DNA of 33,485 nt from NCBI GenBank assembly GCA_902774125.1, contig CACYHD010000015.1, forward strand, positions 1 through 33,485, written 5' to 3'. Within the stretch, counting starts at the first letter, position 1; every line of letters starts with the position of its first letter. Made by a program: the position numbers and the translations under genes. The stretch is from an uncultured Lachnospiraceae bacterium (GTDB taxonomy: Bacteria > Bacillota > Clostridia > Lachnospirales > Lachnospiraceae). The notes beneath the pieces were generated by a model. It did no database searches. It was not told where the DNA came from and saw nothing but the letters and a program-made list of their open reading frames with translations. Shown piece by piece: positions 8,117 through 16,285 of the stretch.

Positions 8117-8923
8117 ATGAAAAAACAATACTTTTTTTTATTACTATTTTTTGTATGCATATCAATTTTTTTCAACTGTTCACCAGTGTCCGCAAAAAAA
8201 AGTGTAAAAATTACGTACAACAGAAACAACGGTGTGTTCAGTAAAAAAAGCAATTCATCAAAAAATAAGGTCATAATAACACATAAAAAAGGAGTCAAAA
8301 GAGGTTATGCTCCATCCATAAAGCGTTCAAACTATACTTTTGATGGTTGGTTTTCAAAGAAAAAAAAAGGAAAAAAATATACCTACAATACAAAAATAAA
8401 AAAAAATACAAAACTATATCCTCACTGGATAAAACGATATAAAATACAAAAAAAATATTATTCTATTTTGTCTACAACCTATTTATCATTGGAACAACTC
8501 ACAGACGATATAGGACTTTTTTATTACAAGAAACAGTGGAATAGTTTCGACCAAGCTACAGTTTCAACAAAAAATGATGATTTATTCCTGTTAAATTTGG
8601 GAATAAATTATTCAATTGAACCCAATACATATAAGTACCATGTGCAAAAAATAACTACACAAATTAAAAGAATTATTCAAACAAAAAAGAATTATTCAAA
8701 AAACATTTTTCTAAAAAAACTTGGGAAGAAAAAATACGATTGTAATTACAATAAACGAAAACATATTCTTACCGTAATAAAAGGGAATACTACCTACTCC
8801 GATCCGACAACAGGTGATGCAGGCAAGTATTATATCAGTTGGAAGATTTTTTTGACGAAAAAAAATAAAATATCTCCAAACTCTAAAGTAATTTTAACAT
8901 TGCACGAAAATAACGAAATATAA
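8117..8923 (+). CDS. Secreted Lys-rich protein with an InlB B-type repeat
   Basis: This is the only plus-strand gene in the window. I take the start at 8117 (MKKQYFFLLLFF) because AAGGAG ends six bases upstream and the longer frame lacks a signal. The 268-residue product opens with a Sec signal peptide ending SPVSA before KKSVK. Residues about 29-90 match the InlB B-repeat/Flg_new pattern: ITYNRNNG, then NYTFDGWFSKKKKGKKYT, then NTKLYPHW. The remainder (about 175 residues) is not recognised. The whole protein is extremely Lys/Asn/Tyr-rich and the gene more AT-rich than its neighbours, which suggests recent acquisition or relaxed selection. It is probably exported and may bind the anionic cell wall through charge; no sortase or anchor motif is visible. 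It ends in a shared terminator with tadA. Confidence 0.75.
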   Translation: MKKQYFFLLLFFVCISIFFNCSPVSAKKSVKITYNRNNGVFSKKSNSSKNKVIITHKKGVKRGYAPSIKRSNYTFDGWFSKKKKGKKYTYNTKIKKNTKLYPHWIKRYKIQKKYYSILSTTYLSLEQLTDDIGLFYYKKQWNSFDQATVSTKNDDLFLLNLGINYSIEPNTYKYHVQKITTQIKRIIQTKKNYSKNIFLKKLGKKKYDCNYNKRKHILTVIKGNTTYSDPTTGDAGKYYISWKIFLTKKNKISPNSKVILTLHENNEI

Positions 8924-8953
8924 AAAGTGTTCAGCGCTATGCTGAACACTTTT
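8923..8953. terminator. Bidirectional terminator between the InlB-repeat gene and tadA
   Basis: A 13-bp perfect stem (AAAAGTGTTCAGC / GCTGAACACTTTT) with a 5-nt loop gives a U-tract in both directions. It touches the stop codons of both converging genes. Confidence 0.9.
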
Positions 8954-9435
8954 CATTTACCTCTACTTCTTAATTCTCTAAAAAAGTCTTTTAGCATCGT
9001 GCTGCACTCTTCCTCAAGGACACCTGTTTCGATTTCCACCTGGTGGTTAAAAGCATCGACTTGGAGAAGATTGAGGATAGATCCTGCACAGCCTGATTTA
9101 GGACTCATACAGCCAATGTAAACTTTTTTAACTCTGGCTTGGACGATAGCACCAGCACACATTTGGCATGGTTCTAGAGTTACATACATTTCGCAGTCGT
9201 CTAGTCTCCAATCCTTTATCTTTTTGCTAGCCTTTTTGATAGCATTGGTCTCGGCGTGGGACAAGGTATTTTTGTCACGCATACGTCTATTGTAACCCCT
9301 ACCGATTATCTTGTCCTTGTAGACTATTACACATCCTATAGGAACTTCAACTATTTTTTTTGCTTTGTAGGCTTCTTTAAGAGCCTCTCTCATATAATAT
9401 TCATTAGTTGTTTTTTTGTCTTTATTTTCACTCAT
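8953..9435 (-). CDS. tadA: tRNA-specific adenosine deaminase TadA
   Basis: TadA converts the wobble adenosine of tRNA-Arg(ACG) to inosine. The 160-residue protein carries the complete zinc deaminase signature: H60-A-E62 with the catalytic glutamate, and PC90QMC93 with the two zinc cysteines. VPIGCVIVYKDKIIGRGYN is also typical. It starts 4 bases after the stop of the upstream GH18 lipoprotein gene and is probably co-transcribed with it. It ends in the bidirectional terminator. Confidence 0.96.
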   Translation of the reverse strand: MSENKDKKTTNEYYMREALKEAYKAKKIVEVPIGCVIVYKDKIIGRGYNRRMRDKNTLSHAETNAIKKASKKIKDWRLDDCEMYVTLEPCQMCAGAIVQARVKKVYIGCMSPKSGCAGSILNLLQVDAFNHQVEIETGVLEEECSTMLKDFFRELRSRGK

Positions 9436-9439
9436 AGTT

Positions 9440-11266
9440 TTACTTATTAATAATCTTCCATATTTGCGAATCTTCCATGCCTAGTGCCCAAAAAGCGCTT
9501 CCAGCCAGGTCATATTTGCTAGCCAATTTCATTCTTGATTCCATCGACTTGCTATCCTCAAGCCACATCTGGCGAGTTGTACTTCCAACTTCCCATGTGA
9601 CATAGTTTTGGCCTGTTGTCTTGTCCCAAACAGGATTAGCCTTGGCCTTAGTATAAGCTTTCTTTGCTGTAGCCATATCAAGCACTTGTGAGCTTAGATA
9701 ATAGTTTCCGTTAACTGAATCTTCAATAAATGTTCCTTTGTTACTTCCCTTGCCCTCTGGAACCATATCCCAAAGTCTTGTGTAAAAAGGATTGGCATTT
9801 ATTATGCGCTTGCTATCACCTACGATACGCACCATACTCTGGATTCCCTCCTCGGCAAAACCGAGACTGGAAACTGATCCAGGCTCCTTGCTGCCCGCAT
9901 TGTGCTCGTCGTAGTTCATTATAACGATGTAGTCAGCCAACTTGGCCTGCTGCTTCAAATCGTAGTATGTATCTTCACGACTTGTCTGATAATTATCGAT
10001 AGACAAAGTGATTTTTTTGACTCTACACAAAGCTGATAGTTCTCTCAAAAACTGTCTGAACGCTCTTCCTGTTTCAAGGTTAACGTTCTCGTAATCCACA
10101 TTGATACCATCAATGTTATGTTCCTCTACTTCGCTAATAATGCTGTTAACCATTTTTCTTCTAGTCGAAGTGTGGCTGAGAACATAATTGCTTGTCTTAG
10201 GACTTTCTATGTCACCTACAAGTGCCCAAACCTTCATTCCGTTTTTGTGGGCCTTGGCAATATAGTCGTGGTCAGCCAATGAATGCAACGCGCCACTTTT
10301 ATCCTTAATTCTGAACCATGTTGGACTAATCACGTTGACGCCCTTCACATCTCTTATGTTGCTAGCCAAGTTTCCATTAGCCGCTGCAGCATAAATCGGG
10401 CTCCAAACCATTGTCACCTTTTTATTCAAACTGATATGTTTATAAGTCTTATCGTCACTTTTGAACTTGGACTTTTTAACTTCTTTGTCATCAAGATACT
10501 TAGTAGGAACATATCCGATAACTCCATCTTCAGTTTTTATTTTGCTCCAGTTTTCGCCGTAAGCAATCATTGTCACCTTGCTGTCTTCCTTTGCAGTTTT
10601 GACAATAAGGTTCTGGTAGTTACCCTTTGTTCTAATCTCAATCTCGTCATCTAATGTGTACTGAACTTTTTTGTCAGTGCCATAGTCTAGGGAAATAACT
10701 GCAGGACCTTGTGATGTCTTACGTATTAACTTGGCAGAAACTTCAATAAACTTCTCCATTAGCTTAGTGTTAACAAGACATCTGTCCTTTTCGATAATAT
10801 ATGGCTTGTAGCTAATTACCTCACTTTTGTTCTCTTCCCCAACCGGACATGTCATTGTGTCGCTAAAATATCCGTTCTCATCAGAACAATAAATATAATT
10901 GTTTTTGTTGCTTATCTTGTATGTTTTTCGGGCATCAGTAAAAAGAATTACGTTATCGTTAGGATCGTAATATAATCTGTCGTCGATTTGGTCTTGAACT
11001 GATTTTACATCCACGTACATGTCCTTCTTATTCACGATTCCGTAGCTGCCATCATACGCGTCCTTAAACGCAACAGCTGCAACATCGCCATTAGAAGATG
11101 TATATGCAATGTCCTGTCCCTTTTCGTTTTCGTATGTGATGTTAGTGTACCAATTCAAGTCCACCTTACCCTTGTTAGTCTTGATGAAAGCGTCGCATCC
11201 ACTTAGGGCTCCTACCCCAAGAATTCCGATCAAAGCTATCAATATATTCTTACTAAATCTTTTCAT
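9440..11266 (-). CDS. Lipoprotein with SH3-like and glycoside hydrolase family 18 domains (YaaH/SleL-like)
   Basis: The 608-residue protein begins with a lipoprotein signal peptide whose lipobox LSGC puts the lipidated cysteine at residue 24, so it should be anchored on the outer face of the membrane. Residues about 60-130 look like a copper-amine-oxidase-N-type domain (YYDPNDNVILFTDARKTYKI), followed by an SH3-like module (WSKIKTEDGVIGYVPTKYL). The C-terminal ~310 residues are a GH18 barrel whose catalytic strand reads IDGINVDYENV, with the acid/base Glu at 393. The Asn at the second Asp position is the form seen in YaaH/SleL-type spore-cortex glucosaminidases. A peptidoglycan- or spore-cortex-active hydrolase is likely, but the substrate is inference. 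A GGAGG site four bases before the ATG supports the start. Confidence 0.85.
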   Translation of the reverse strand: MKRFSKNILIALIGILGVGALSGCDAFIKTNKGKVDLNWYTNITYENEKGQDIAYTSSNGDVAAVAFKDAYDGSYGIVNKKDMYVDVKSVQDQIDDRLYYDPNDNVILFTDARKTYKISNKNNYIYCSDENGYFSDTMTCPVGEENKSEVISYKPYIIEKDRCLVNTKLMEKFIEVSAKLIRKTSQGPAVISLDYGTDKKVQYTLDDEIEIRTKGNYQNLIVKTAKEDSKVTMIAYGENWSKIKTEDGVIGYVPTKYLDDKEVKKSKFKSDDKTYKHISLNKKVTMVWSPIYAAAANGNLASNIRDVKGVNVISPTWFRIKDKSGALHSLADHDYIAKAHKNGMKVWALVGDIESPKTSNYVLSHTSTRRKMVNSIISEVEEHNIDGINVDYENVNLETGRAFRQFLRELSALCRVKKITLSIDNYQTSREDTYYDLKQQAKLADYIVIMNYDEHNAGSKEPGSVSSLGFAEEGIQSMVRIVGDSKRIINANPFYTRLWDMVPEGKGSNKGTFIEDSVNGNYYLSSQVLDMATAKKAYTKAKANPVWDKTTGQNYVTWEVGSTTRQMWLEDSKSMESRMKLASKYDLAGSAFWALGMEDSQIWKIINK

Positions 11267-11287
11267 TTTTCCTCCAAAATAAATGAA

Positions 11288-11307
11288 ATGCCGACATAAG
11301 CCGGCAT
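11288..11307 (-). other. Small hairpin in the leader of the GH18 lipoprotein gene
   Basis: ATGCCG / CGGCAT with an 8-nt loop lies just upstream of the GGAGG site. On the minus strand it is followed by TTTCATTTATTTT, an interrupted T-run. It could be a weak terminator for the dnaE-methyltransferase transcript or an mRNA-stabilising leader hairpin. Confidence 0.4.
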
Positions 11308-11403
11308 CATTAACATTCTTGGGAAACTTTTTTTGAGGTCAAGTCGTAATGTATTAATCAACCTCGTATTATAGTTCCACACATAGTATTTCTGTTACTT
11401 TTA

Positions 11404-11431
11404 ATAATACCTGTTGCTATGTTTTTTTCAA
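11404..11431 (-). promoter_or_regulatory. Candidate promoter of the GH18 lipoprotein-tadA operon
   Basis: TTGAAA (11431-11426) and TATTAT (11409-11404) with 16 bases between them. The start codon is about 130 bases downstream, with a hairpin in the leader. The 240-base gap holds nothing else that I can support. Confidence 0.4.
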
Positions 11432-11506
11432 TAGAAGTATTGGCTTTGGCTCCTTATACGTTCCAAAAACAATACAATGTCACTACACACGTAACATAAC
11501 CGATAA

Positions 11507-12298
11507 TTATTTTTGATACATTAATATTGCTGCCGCAACTGCTGCGTTGAGCGATTCGATTTGGCCCTGCATAGGAATCTTAATTAGTTCATCAGCCATG
11601 TTAGAAACTTCATCGCTAAGTCCTTTTGACTCATTGCCAATCAAAAACACTCTCTTATCCGCCAACTTGTAATTAGTTATATCCTCACCCTTGAGATGAG
11701 CTGCATATGCAGTATACTCGTTGTCCTGCAATGTTTTTATAACATCAGTGATATTGGCACTGACAACAATAGGCATTCGCAAAATTCCACCCATTGTGGC
11801 TCTTGTCACCTTAGGATTGTACACATCCACACTGTCGGCGCTCGCTACGATCAAGTCAACGCCCGCCGCCTCAGCAGTACGAATAATTGTTCCCATATTG
11901 CCAGGGTCCTGCAATCTGTCTAGCACCAAAACAGTAGACTTGTCTCCTACATTTTTTAGCACCGACTCGACGCTAGTATCCTGCATTCTCACTAATGCGA
12001 TTATTCCCTGTGGAGTAACTGTATCAGACATCTTAGTCATAACCTTGTCAGACACCAGCTGATAAGACAATTGTCCTGTCGCAAGCTGACGGATGTTATC
12101 ATATTCTGAATCATCGCTCATATACTTATCCGCGAATGACTCAGACACAAAAACTTCCTCGACACTTCCTTTGTCTAACTCCACAAAAATATTAATTCCT
12201 TCCACAACGAACAGGCCAGCTTCTTTTCTAGCTTTGGCCTTATCCTTAAGCTTTATGACATTTTTGATTTTTTCATTTGTGGCCGAAGTTATTATCAT
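11507..12298 (-). CDS. TrmH/SpoU family RNA 2'-O-methyltransferase
   Basis: This 263-residue SPOUT-class enzyme is expected to methylate a ribose 2'-hydroxyl in rRNA or tRNA using S-adenosylmethionine. The N-terminal ~100 residues form the L30e-like RNA-binding domain (IKLKDKAKARKEAGLFVVEG). The three SpoU motifs are all present: VLDRLQDPGNMGTIIRTAEA with the catalytic Asn and Arg, VFLIGNESKGLSDE, and IPMQGQIESLNAAVAAAIL, which forms the trefoil knot. The overall layout resembles Bacillus YsgA or RlmB. The exact RNA target cannot be read from the sequence. It starts 15 bases after dnaE and belongs to the same transcript. Confidence 0.92.
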   Translation of the reverse strand: MIITSATNEKIKNVIKLKDKAKARKEAGLFVVEGINIFVELDKGSVEEVFVSESFADKYMSDDSEYDNIRQLATGQLSYQLVSDKVMTKMSDTVTPQGIIALVRMQDTSVESVLKNVGDKSTVLVLDRLQDPGNMGTIIRTAEAAGVDLIVASADSVDVYNPKVTRATMGGILRMPIVVSANITDVIKTLQDNEYTAYAAHLKGEDITNYKLADKRVFLIGNESKGLSDEVSNMADELIKIPMQGQIESLNAAVAAAILMYQK

Positions 12299-12313
12299 AA
12301 ATTCTCCTAGTTA

Positions 12314-15300
12314 CTAAGCAATAATTGCTACATTTTTTTCGCCGTACTTGTCAGATAACATTTCCATTACTGATGCAGTGGCATTGACACTGTACTTGGC
12401 TGGCAACTGTTTTTGCAGTCTGCCTTCCTTAATAAAAATCTTCACAATATCATTGCCGTGGTTGCGCATAAGCATATCGAACATTTGCTGTTCCTGAGCG
12501 AAGTACTCGTCCTTAGTTTCAAAAAGAATGCATACAGTCGATGGCATATTGTCAAACTCGATAAAGCTTTCGGCTAGAACTTTGCCACTGCCATCTGATT
12601 CAATTGAGGCTGATCCGCTGACAAAAAGTTTGCGACCTTCCTCAAGTAGTCGTCTGTATTTTTCGAATTCGCGTGGGAAAACAATCACCTCGATAGTTCC
12701 CACCAAATCTTCTATTGTTAGGAAAGCCATCTGCTGGCCTCGCTTCGTTAGCTGAGTTCTGAACTCAACAACCATTCCACCCACAGTCACTTTGGCCTTG
12801 TCCTGAAGAGCATCTTCGTCATCAGGATCTGAATCGCCGAAGTCTAAGGCGTTATTAGTTGTATGGTTCTTCCACTTTTCTTCCACCTCTTCAAGCGGAT
12901 GTCCTGAAGCATATATACCTATAACTTCCTTTTCAAAAGCGAGTTTTTGGTCTAGAGAATATTCTCCAACATCAGGCATCTTAACCTTGTAGTTTTGTTT
13001 TTCGCTATCATCCGCAAGATCCAAAAATGAAATCTGACCTTCTATAGATGTTTTCATATCGTTAGATACATTGTCACATATATCTACATAAACCATCATC
13101 ATTTGCTTTCTTGTGGCATCAAACGAATCGAACGCTCCCGCTTTAATGAAGTTTTCGATAGCTCGCTTGTTGACACCTAGATTAGCAGTTCTTGAAACGA
13201 ATTCTTCGAGGTCAACGAAAGGTCCATTTTTTTCACGCTCGCTGATTATAGCATCTATAACTCCTCTTCCCACACTCTTGATAGCTGTAAGTCCGTATCG
13301 AATAGAACGGCCCTGAGCTGAGAAGTTGCTTTCTCCCTTGTTAATATCCGGCGGCAATATGTCAATGCCCATAGAACGGCATGAGTACACATACTCAGAA
13401 ATTTTGGCGCTGCTTCCCATCACTGAAGAAAGCATAGCTGCCATAAATTCAGCCGGATAATAATATTTGAGATATGCTGTCTGGTAGGCTACTACCGCAT
13501 ATGCTGCCGCGTGTGATTTGTTGAAGGCATACTGAGCAAAACTAATCATATCATCATAAATCTTGTTAGCCACTTCCTCAGGTATACCGTTGGCCACACA
13601 GCCTGGAACGTTGTTGGCCGCATCACCGTGTACGAAGGCTTCACGCTCCTTCAACATCACCTCTTCTTTTTTCTTACTCATAGCACGGCGTAGCTCATCG
13701 CTTCGGCCCAGTGTAAATCCAGCCAGATTTCTAACAATCTGCATTACTTGCTCCTGGTATACAATACAGCCATAAGTAGGTTCAAGAATAGGCTTAAGTT
13801 CCGGACAATCGTATTGAACGTTGTCTATATTATTTTTGCCCTCAAGGTACTTAGGAATAAAGTCCATTGGACCCGGACGATAAAGTGAAATTCCCGCGAT
13901 AACGTCCTCTAAGCTGTTAGGCTTAAGGTCCTTCATAAAGCTTTTCATTCCGGCACTTTCTAGCTGGAAGACGCCCTCTGTATTACCTGTTCCTATGTAA
14001 GACAAAACATTTTTGTCGTCGTAATCAATCTTTTCCAAGTCCACATCTTTGCCTGAGTTCTGCTTGATCAAAGCAATGGATTTTTGGATTACAGTAAGGT
14101 TGCGAAGTCCCAAAAAGTCCATCTTGAGCAGACCTAGTTCCTCAAGAGTGGTCATAATAAACTGAGTTGTTGGTGAGCCGTCTGAGGCAAGTGAAATTGG
14201 AACGTAGTCGTCTACCGGGTTAGCACAAATAACTACACCGGCCGCGTGCATTGAGGCATGACGTGGAAGTCCCTCAAGTCGCATTGACATATCGATCAAG
14301 TACTTAACCTCCGGATCCCTATCGTAAAGAGTTTTGAGTTCCTTGCTCTCTTCTAGCGCTTTAGCCAGAGTCATCTTAAGTTCGTTAGGAATCATCTTGG
14401 AAATAGTATCGCACTGCTGATATGGCATGTCCAAAACACGACCTACATCTCGCACAACAGCCTTGGCCTTAAGTGTTCCGAATGTTACGATCTGTGCCAC
14501 ATGGTCCTTGCCATATTTTTGGGCAACATAATCGATAACCTCCTGGCGTCGCTCGATACAAAAGTCAATATCGATATCGGGCATGGATACACGCTCAGGG
14601 TTGAGGAAACGCTCAAAAAGTAAGTTGTAGCGCATAGGCTCTATATCTGTTATCTCAAGACAGTATGAAACAATTGATCCTGCCGCCGAACCTCTACCTG
14701 GTCCAACTGCAATGCCATGACTCTTGGCATAGTGAATGAAATCCCAAACAATAAGGAAGTACTCAACGTATCCCATCTTGTTAATTGTCTCAAGCTCATA
14801 TCTAAGTCTATCTTCTAGTTCTTCCTTAGTCGCGTCTAGACTCTCATCCTTCTCACCGCGTACTGCAGGATATCTCTTTTTCAAACCGTTGAAGCACAAC
14901 TCTTCCAAGTAAGAGTATGCACTGTAACCTTCCGGCACATCAAAATTAGGCAACTTAGTATTGCCAAACTCAAATGTCACATTACATCTATCTGCAATTT
15001 TTTGTGTATTAGCTAATGCCTGTGGAGCGAATCTAAACAACTCCGCCATTTCTTCAGGGCTCTTCAAGTAGTACTGACCGCCCTCGTAGCGCATTCGATC
15101 CTCGTCGCTTTTCTTCTTTCCTGTCTGAATGCAAAGCAAAATATCATGTGCTTCCACATCATCGGCAAAAGTATAATGCACATCGTTAGTGCATACCAGA
15201 TCAATTCCAAGCTCCTTGCTCAGTCTCATCAAACCTGTGTTAACTGTTCGCTGTTCTGGAATTCCGTGATCTTGCATTTCCAAAAAATAATTGTTTTTGC

Positions 15301-15799
15301 CAAAAATATTTTCGTATCGAAGAGCTGCCTCCTTGGCTTTGTCATACTCATCGACAGCCAAGTATCGCTGAACCTCGCCGGCAAGACAGGCGCTGAGACA
15401 AATAATTCCCTCGCTGTATTTTTCCAAAACCTCGTAGTCAACACGTGGCTTATAATAAAAGCCTTCTGTGAAGCCCTTAGAAACTATCTTGCACAAGTTG
15501 GCATAACCTTTATTGTTTTCCGCTAACAAAATCAAATGATAATATCTGTTTTCGTTTTCGTTTTGTTCTTTGATAAATCTGGAATTAGGCGCAACATAAA
15601 CCTCGCATCCGATAATAGGCTTGATGCCCTCTGCCAATGCTGCACGATAAAAATCAATCACGCCGTACATTACTCCGTGATCGGTAATCGCTAGAGAATT
15701 CATTCCAAGTTCCTTGGCTCTCTTAGTAATCTCTTTAATTTTACTCGAACCGTCCAGCAGACTGTACTCTGTATGGACGTGTAAATGTGCAAATTCCAT
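12314..15799 (-). CDS. dnaE: DNA polymerase III subunit alpha, DnaE type
   Basis: This is a full-length 1161-residue DnaE, a C-family polymerase. It opens with the PHP domain (HLHVHTEYSLLDGSSKI). The catalytic aspartates are in PDIDIDF at 407-413, following the GPGRGSAAGSIVSYCL motif. The Gly-rich segment SYIGTGNTEGVFQLES, the fingers segment YNKSHAAAYAVVAYQTAYLK (here FNKSHAA) and the tandem helix-hairpin-helix region (VGRGVIDAIISERE) follow. Near residue 990 an OB-fold begins (KVTVGGMVVEFR). In Gram-positive bacteria DnaE works with PolC, extending primers on the lagging strand. It is headed by a promoter at 15856-15884 and followed by the TrmH-type methyltransferase gene. Confidence 0.97.
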   Translation of the reverse strand: MEFAHLHVHTEYSLLDGSSKIKEITKRAKELGMNSLAITDHGVMYGVIDFYRAALAEGIKPIIGCEVYVAPNSRFIKEQNENENRYYHLILLAENNKGYANLCKIVSKGFTEGFYYKPRVDYEVLEKYSEGIICLSACLAGEVQRYLAVDEYDKAKEAALRYENIFGKNNYFLEMQDHGIPEQRTVNTGLMRLSKELGIDLVCTNDVHYTFADDVEAHDILLCIQTGKKKSDEDRMRYEGGQYYLKSPEEMAELFRFAPQALANTQKIADRCNVTFEFGNTKLPNFDVPEGYSAYSYLEELCFNGLKKRYPAVRGEKDESLDATKEELEDRLRYELETINKMGYVEYFLIVWDFIHYAKSHGIAVGPGRGSAAGSIVSYCLEITDIEPMRYNLLFERFLNPERVSMPDIDIDFCIERRQEVIDYVAQKYGKDHVAQIVTFGTLKAKAVVRDVGRVLDMPYQQCDTISKMIPNELKMTLAKALEESKELKTLYDRDPEVKYLIDMSMRLEGLPRHASMHAAGVVICANPVDDYVPISLASDGSPTTQFIMTTLEELGLLKMDFLGLRNLTVIQKSIALIKQNSGKDVDLEKIDYDDKNVLSYIGTGNTEGVFQLESAGMKSFMKDLKPNSLEDVIAGISLYRPGPMDFIPKYLEGKNNIDNVQYDCPELKPILEPTYGCIVYQEQVMQIVRNLAGFTLGRSDELRRAMSKKKEEVMLKEREAFVHGDAANNVPGCVANGIPEEVANKIYDDMISFAQYAFNKSHAAAYAVVAYQTAYLKYYYPAEFMAAMLSSVMGSSAKISEYVYSCRSMGIDILPPDINKGESNFSAQGRSIRYGLTAIKSVGRGVIDAIISEREKNGPFVDLEEFVSRTANLGVNKRAIENFIKAGAFDSFDATRKQMMMVYVDICDNVSNDMKTSIEGQISFLDLADDSEKQNYKVKMPDVGEYSLDQKLAFEKEVIGIYASGHPLEEVEEKWKNHTTNNALDFGDSDPDDEDALQDKAKVTVGGMVVEFRTQLTKRGQQMAFLTIEDLVGTIEVIVFPREFEKYRRLLEEGRKLFVSGSASIESDGSGKVLAESFIEFDNMPSTVCILFETKDEYFAQEQQMFDMLMRNHGNDIVKIFIKEGRLQKQLPAKYSVNATASVMEMLSDKYGEKNVAIIA

Positions 15800-15855
15800 C
15801 GTTGTCTTTCTCTCACTTTATTGGGCACATATTGTGCCTTACATATACTCTTTAT

Positions 15856-15884
15856 ATTTTAATATTATTCTTATATAAATGCAA
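15856..15884 (-). promoter_or_regulatory. Candidate promoter of the dnaE operon
   Basis: TTGCAT (15884-15879) and TAAAAT (15861-15856) are separated by 17 bases. Downstream in the leader an inverted repeat GGCACA-TAT-TGTGCC lies at 15824-15838, between the promoter and the start codon; it could be a small hairpin or an operator. The rest of the 230-base gap holds the terminator of the preceding operon. Confidence 0.5.
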
Positions 15885-15981
15885 AAATTATTTGCAATAA
15901 TTATGCTTTGTTTGTGCCCACTCCTAAGCAACATTTCTAGCTACTTTTTTTGTGGGCAGTTCATATAACTTTCCTATGAAA

Positions 15982-16021
15982 CAAAAAAGTCATCTGGTAG
16001 CATATGCCAACCGGATGACTT
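15982..16021 (-). terminator. Terminator after the HPr-like gene
   Basis: An 8-bp outer stem (AAGTCATC / GATGACTT), extended by further imperfect pairing inside, is followed on the minus strand by a T-run of six. It ends the long ftsH-to-HPr-like gene run. Confidence 0.85.
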
Positions 16022-16029
16022 ATCATTTA

Positions 16030-16284
16030 TTATGCCTGTGTCAAAAACGAAACAATGTCAGCCACAGCTTTTTGTTCGTCAGCACCTTCTGCTGAAACGA
16101 TTATCTCCTTGCCCTGCTCAACGCCCAAGGCCATCATTCCCATAATGCTCTTGGCATTAACTTTGCGATTATCGTGTTCCATATAAACTTTGCTTGCATA
16201 TTGTGTTGCCAACTGTACGCATTTGGCTATAGGGCTTGATACTACAGATGGTGATAAACTTATTGTGACTGATTTTGTTGTCAT
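16030..16284 (-). CDS. HPr-like protein lacking the active-site histidine (Crh-type)
   Basis: The 84-residue protein has the HPr fold pattern throughout, but the usual phosphocarrier motif GLHARPA around residue 15 reads SVVSSPI: residue 15 is Val and residue 17 is Ser instead of His and Arg. In contrast the regulatory site is perfectly kept, with Ser46 in NAKSIMGMMALG. In Bacillus the paralogue Crh also lacks His15, keeps Ser46, is phosphorylated only by HprK and acts with CcpA in catabolite repression, and crh lies directly downstream of rapZ-yvcK-whiA. Here the gene starts one base after the whiA stop and an HprK is encoded in the same run. I infer a regulatory, non-transporting HPr; a true HPr should be elsewhere in the genome. 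Confidence 0.85.
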   Translation of the reverse strand: MTTKSVTISLSPSVVSSPIAKCVQLATQYASKVYMEHDNRKVNAKSIMGMMALGVEQGKEIIVSAEGADEQKAVADIVSFLTQA

Positions 16285-16285
16285 A

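Noticed and set aside
15824-15838. Inverted repeat GGCACA-TAT-TGTGCC in the dnaE leader as a regulator operator
   Set aside because: It is too short and occurs once in this form near the promoter. Related GTGCCCA/TGGGCA words nearby do not form a consistent spaced array, so it is kept only as a remark in the promoter entry.
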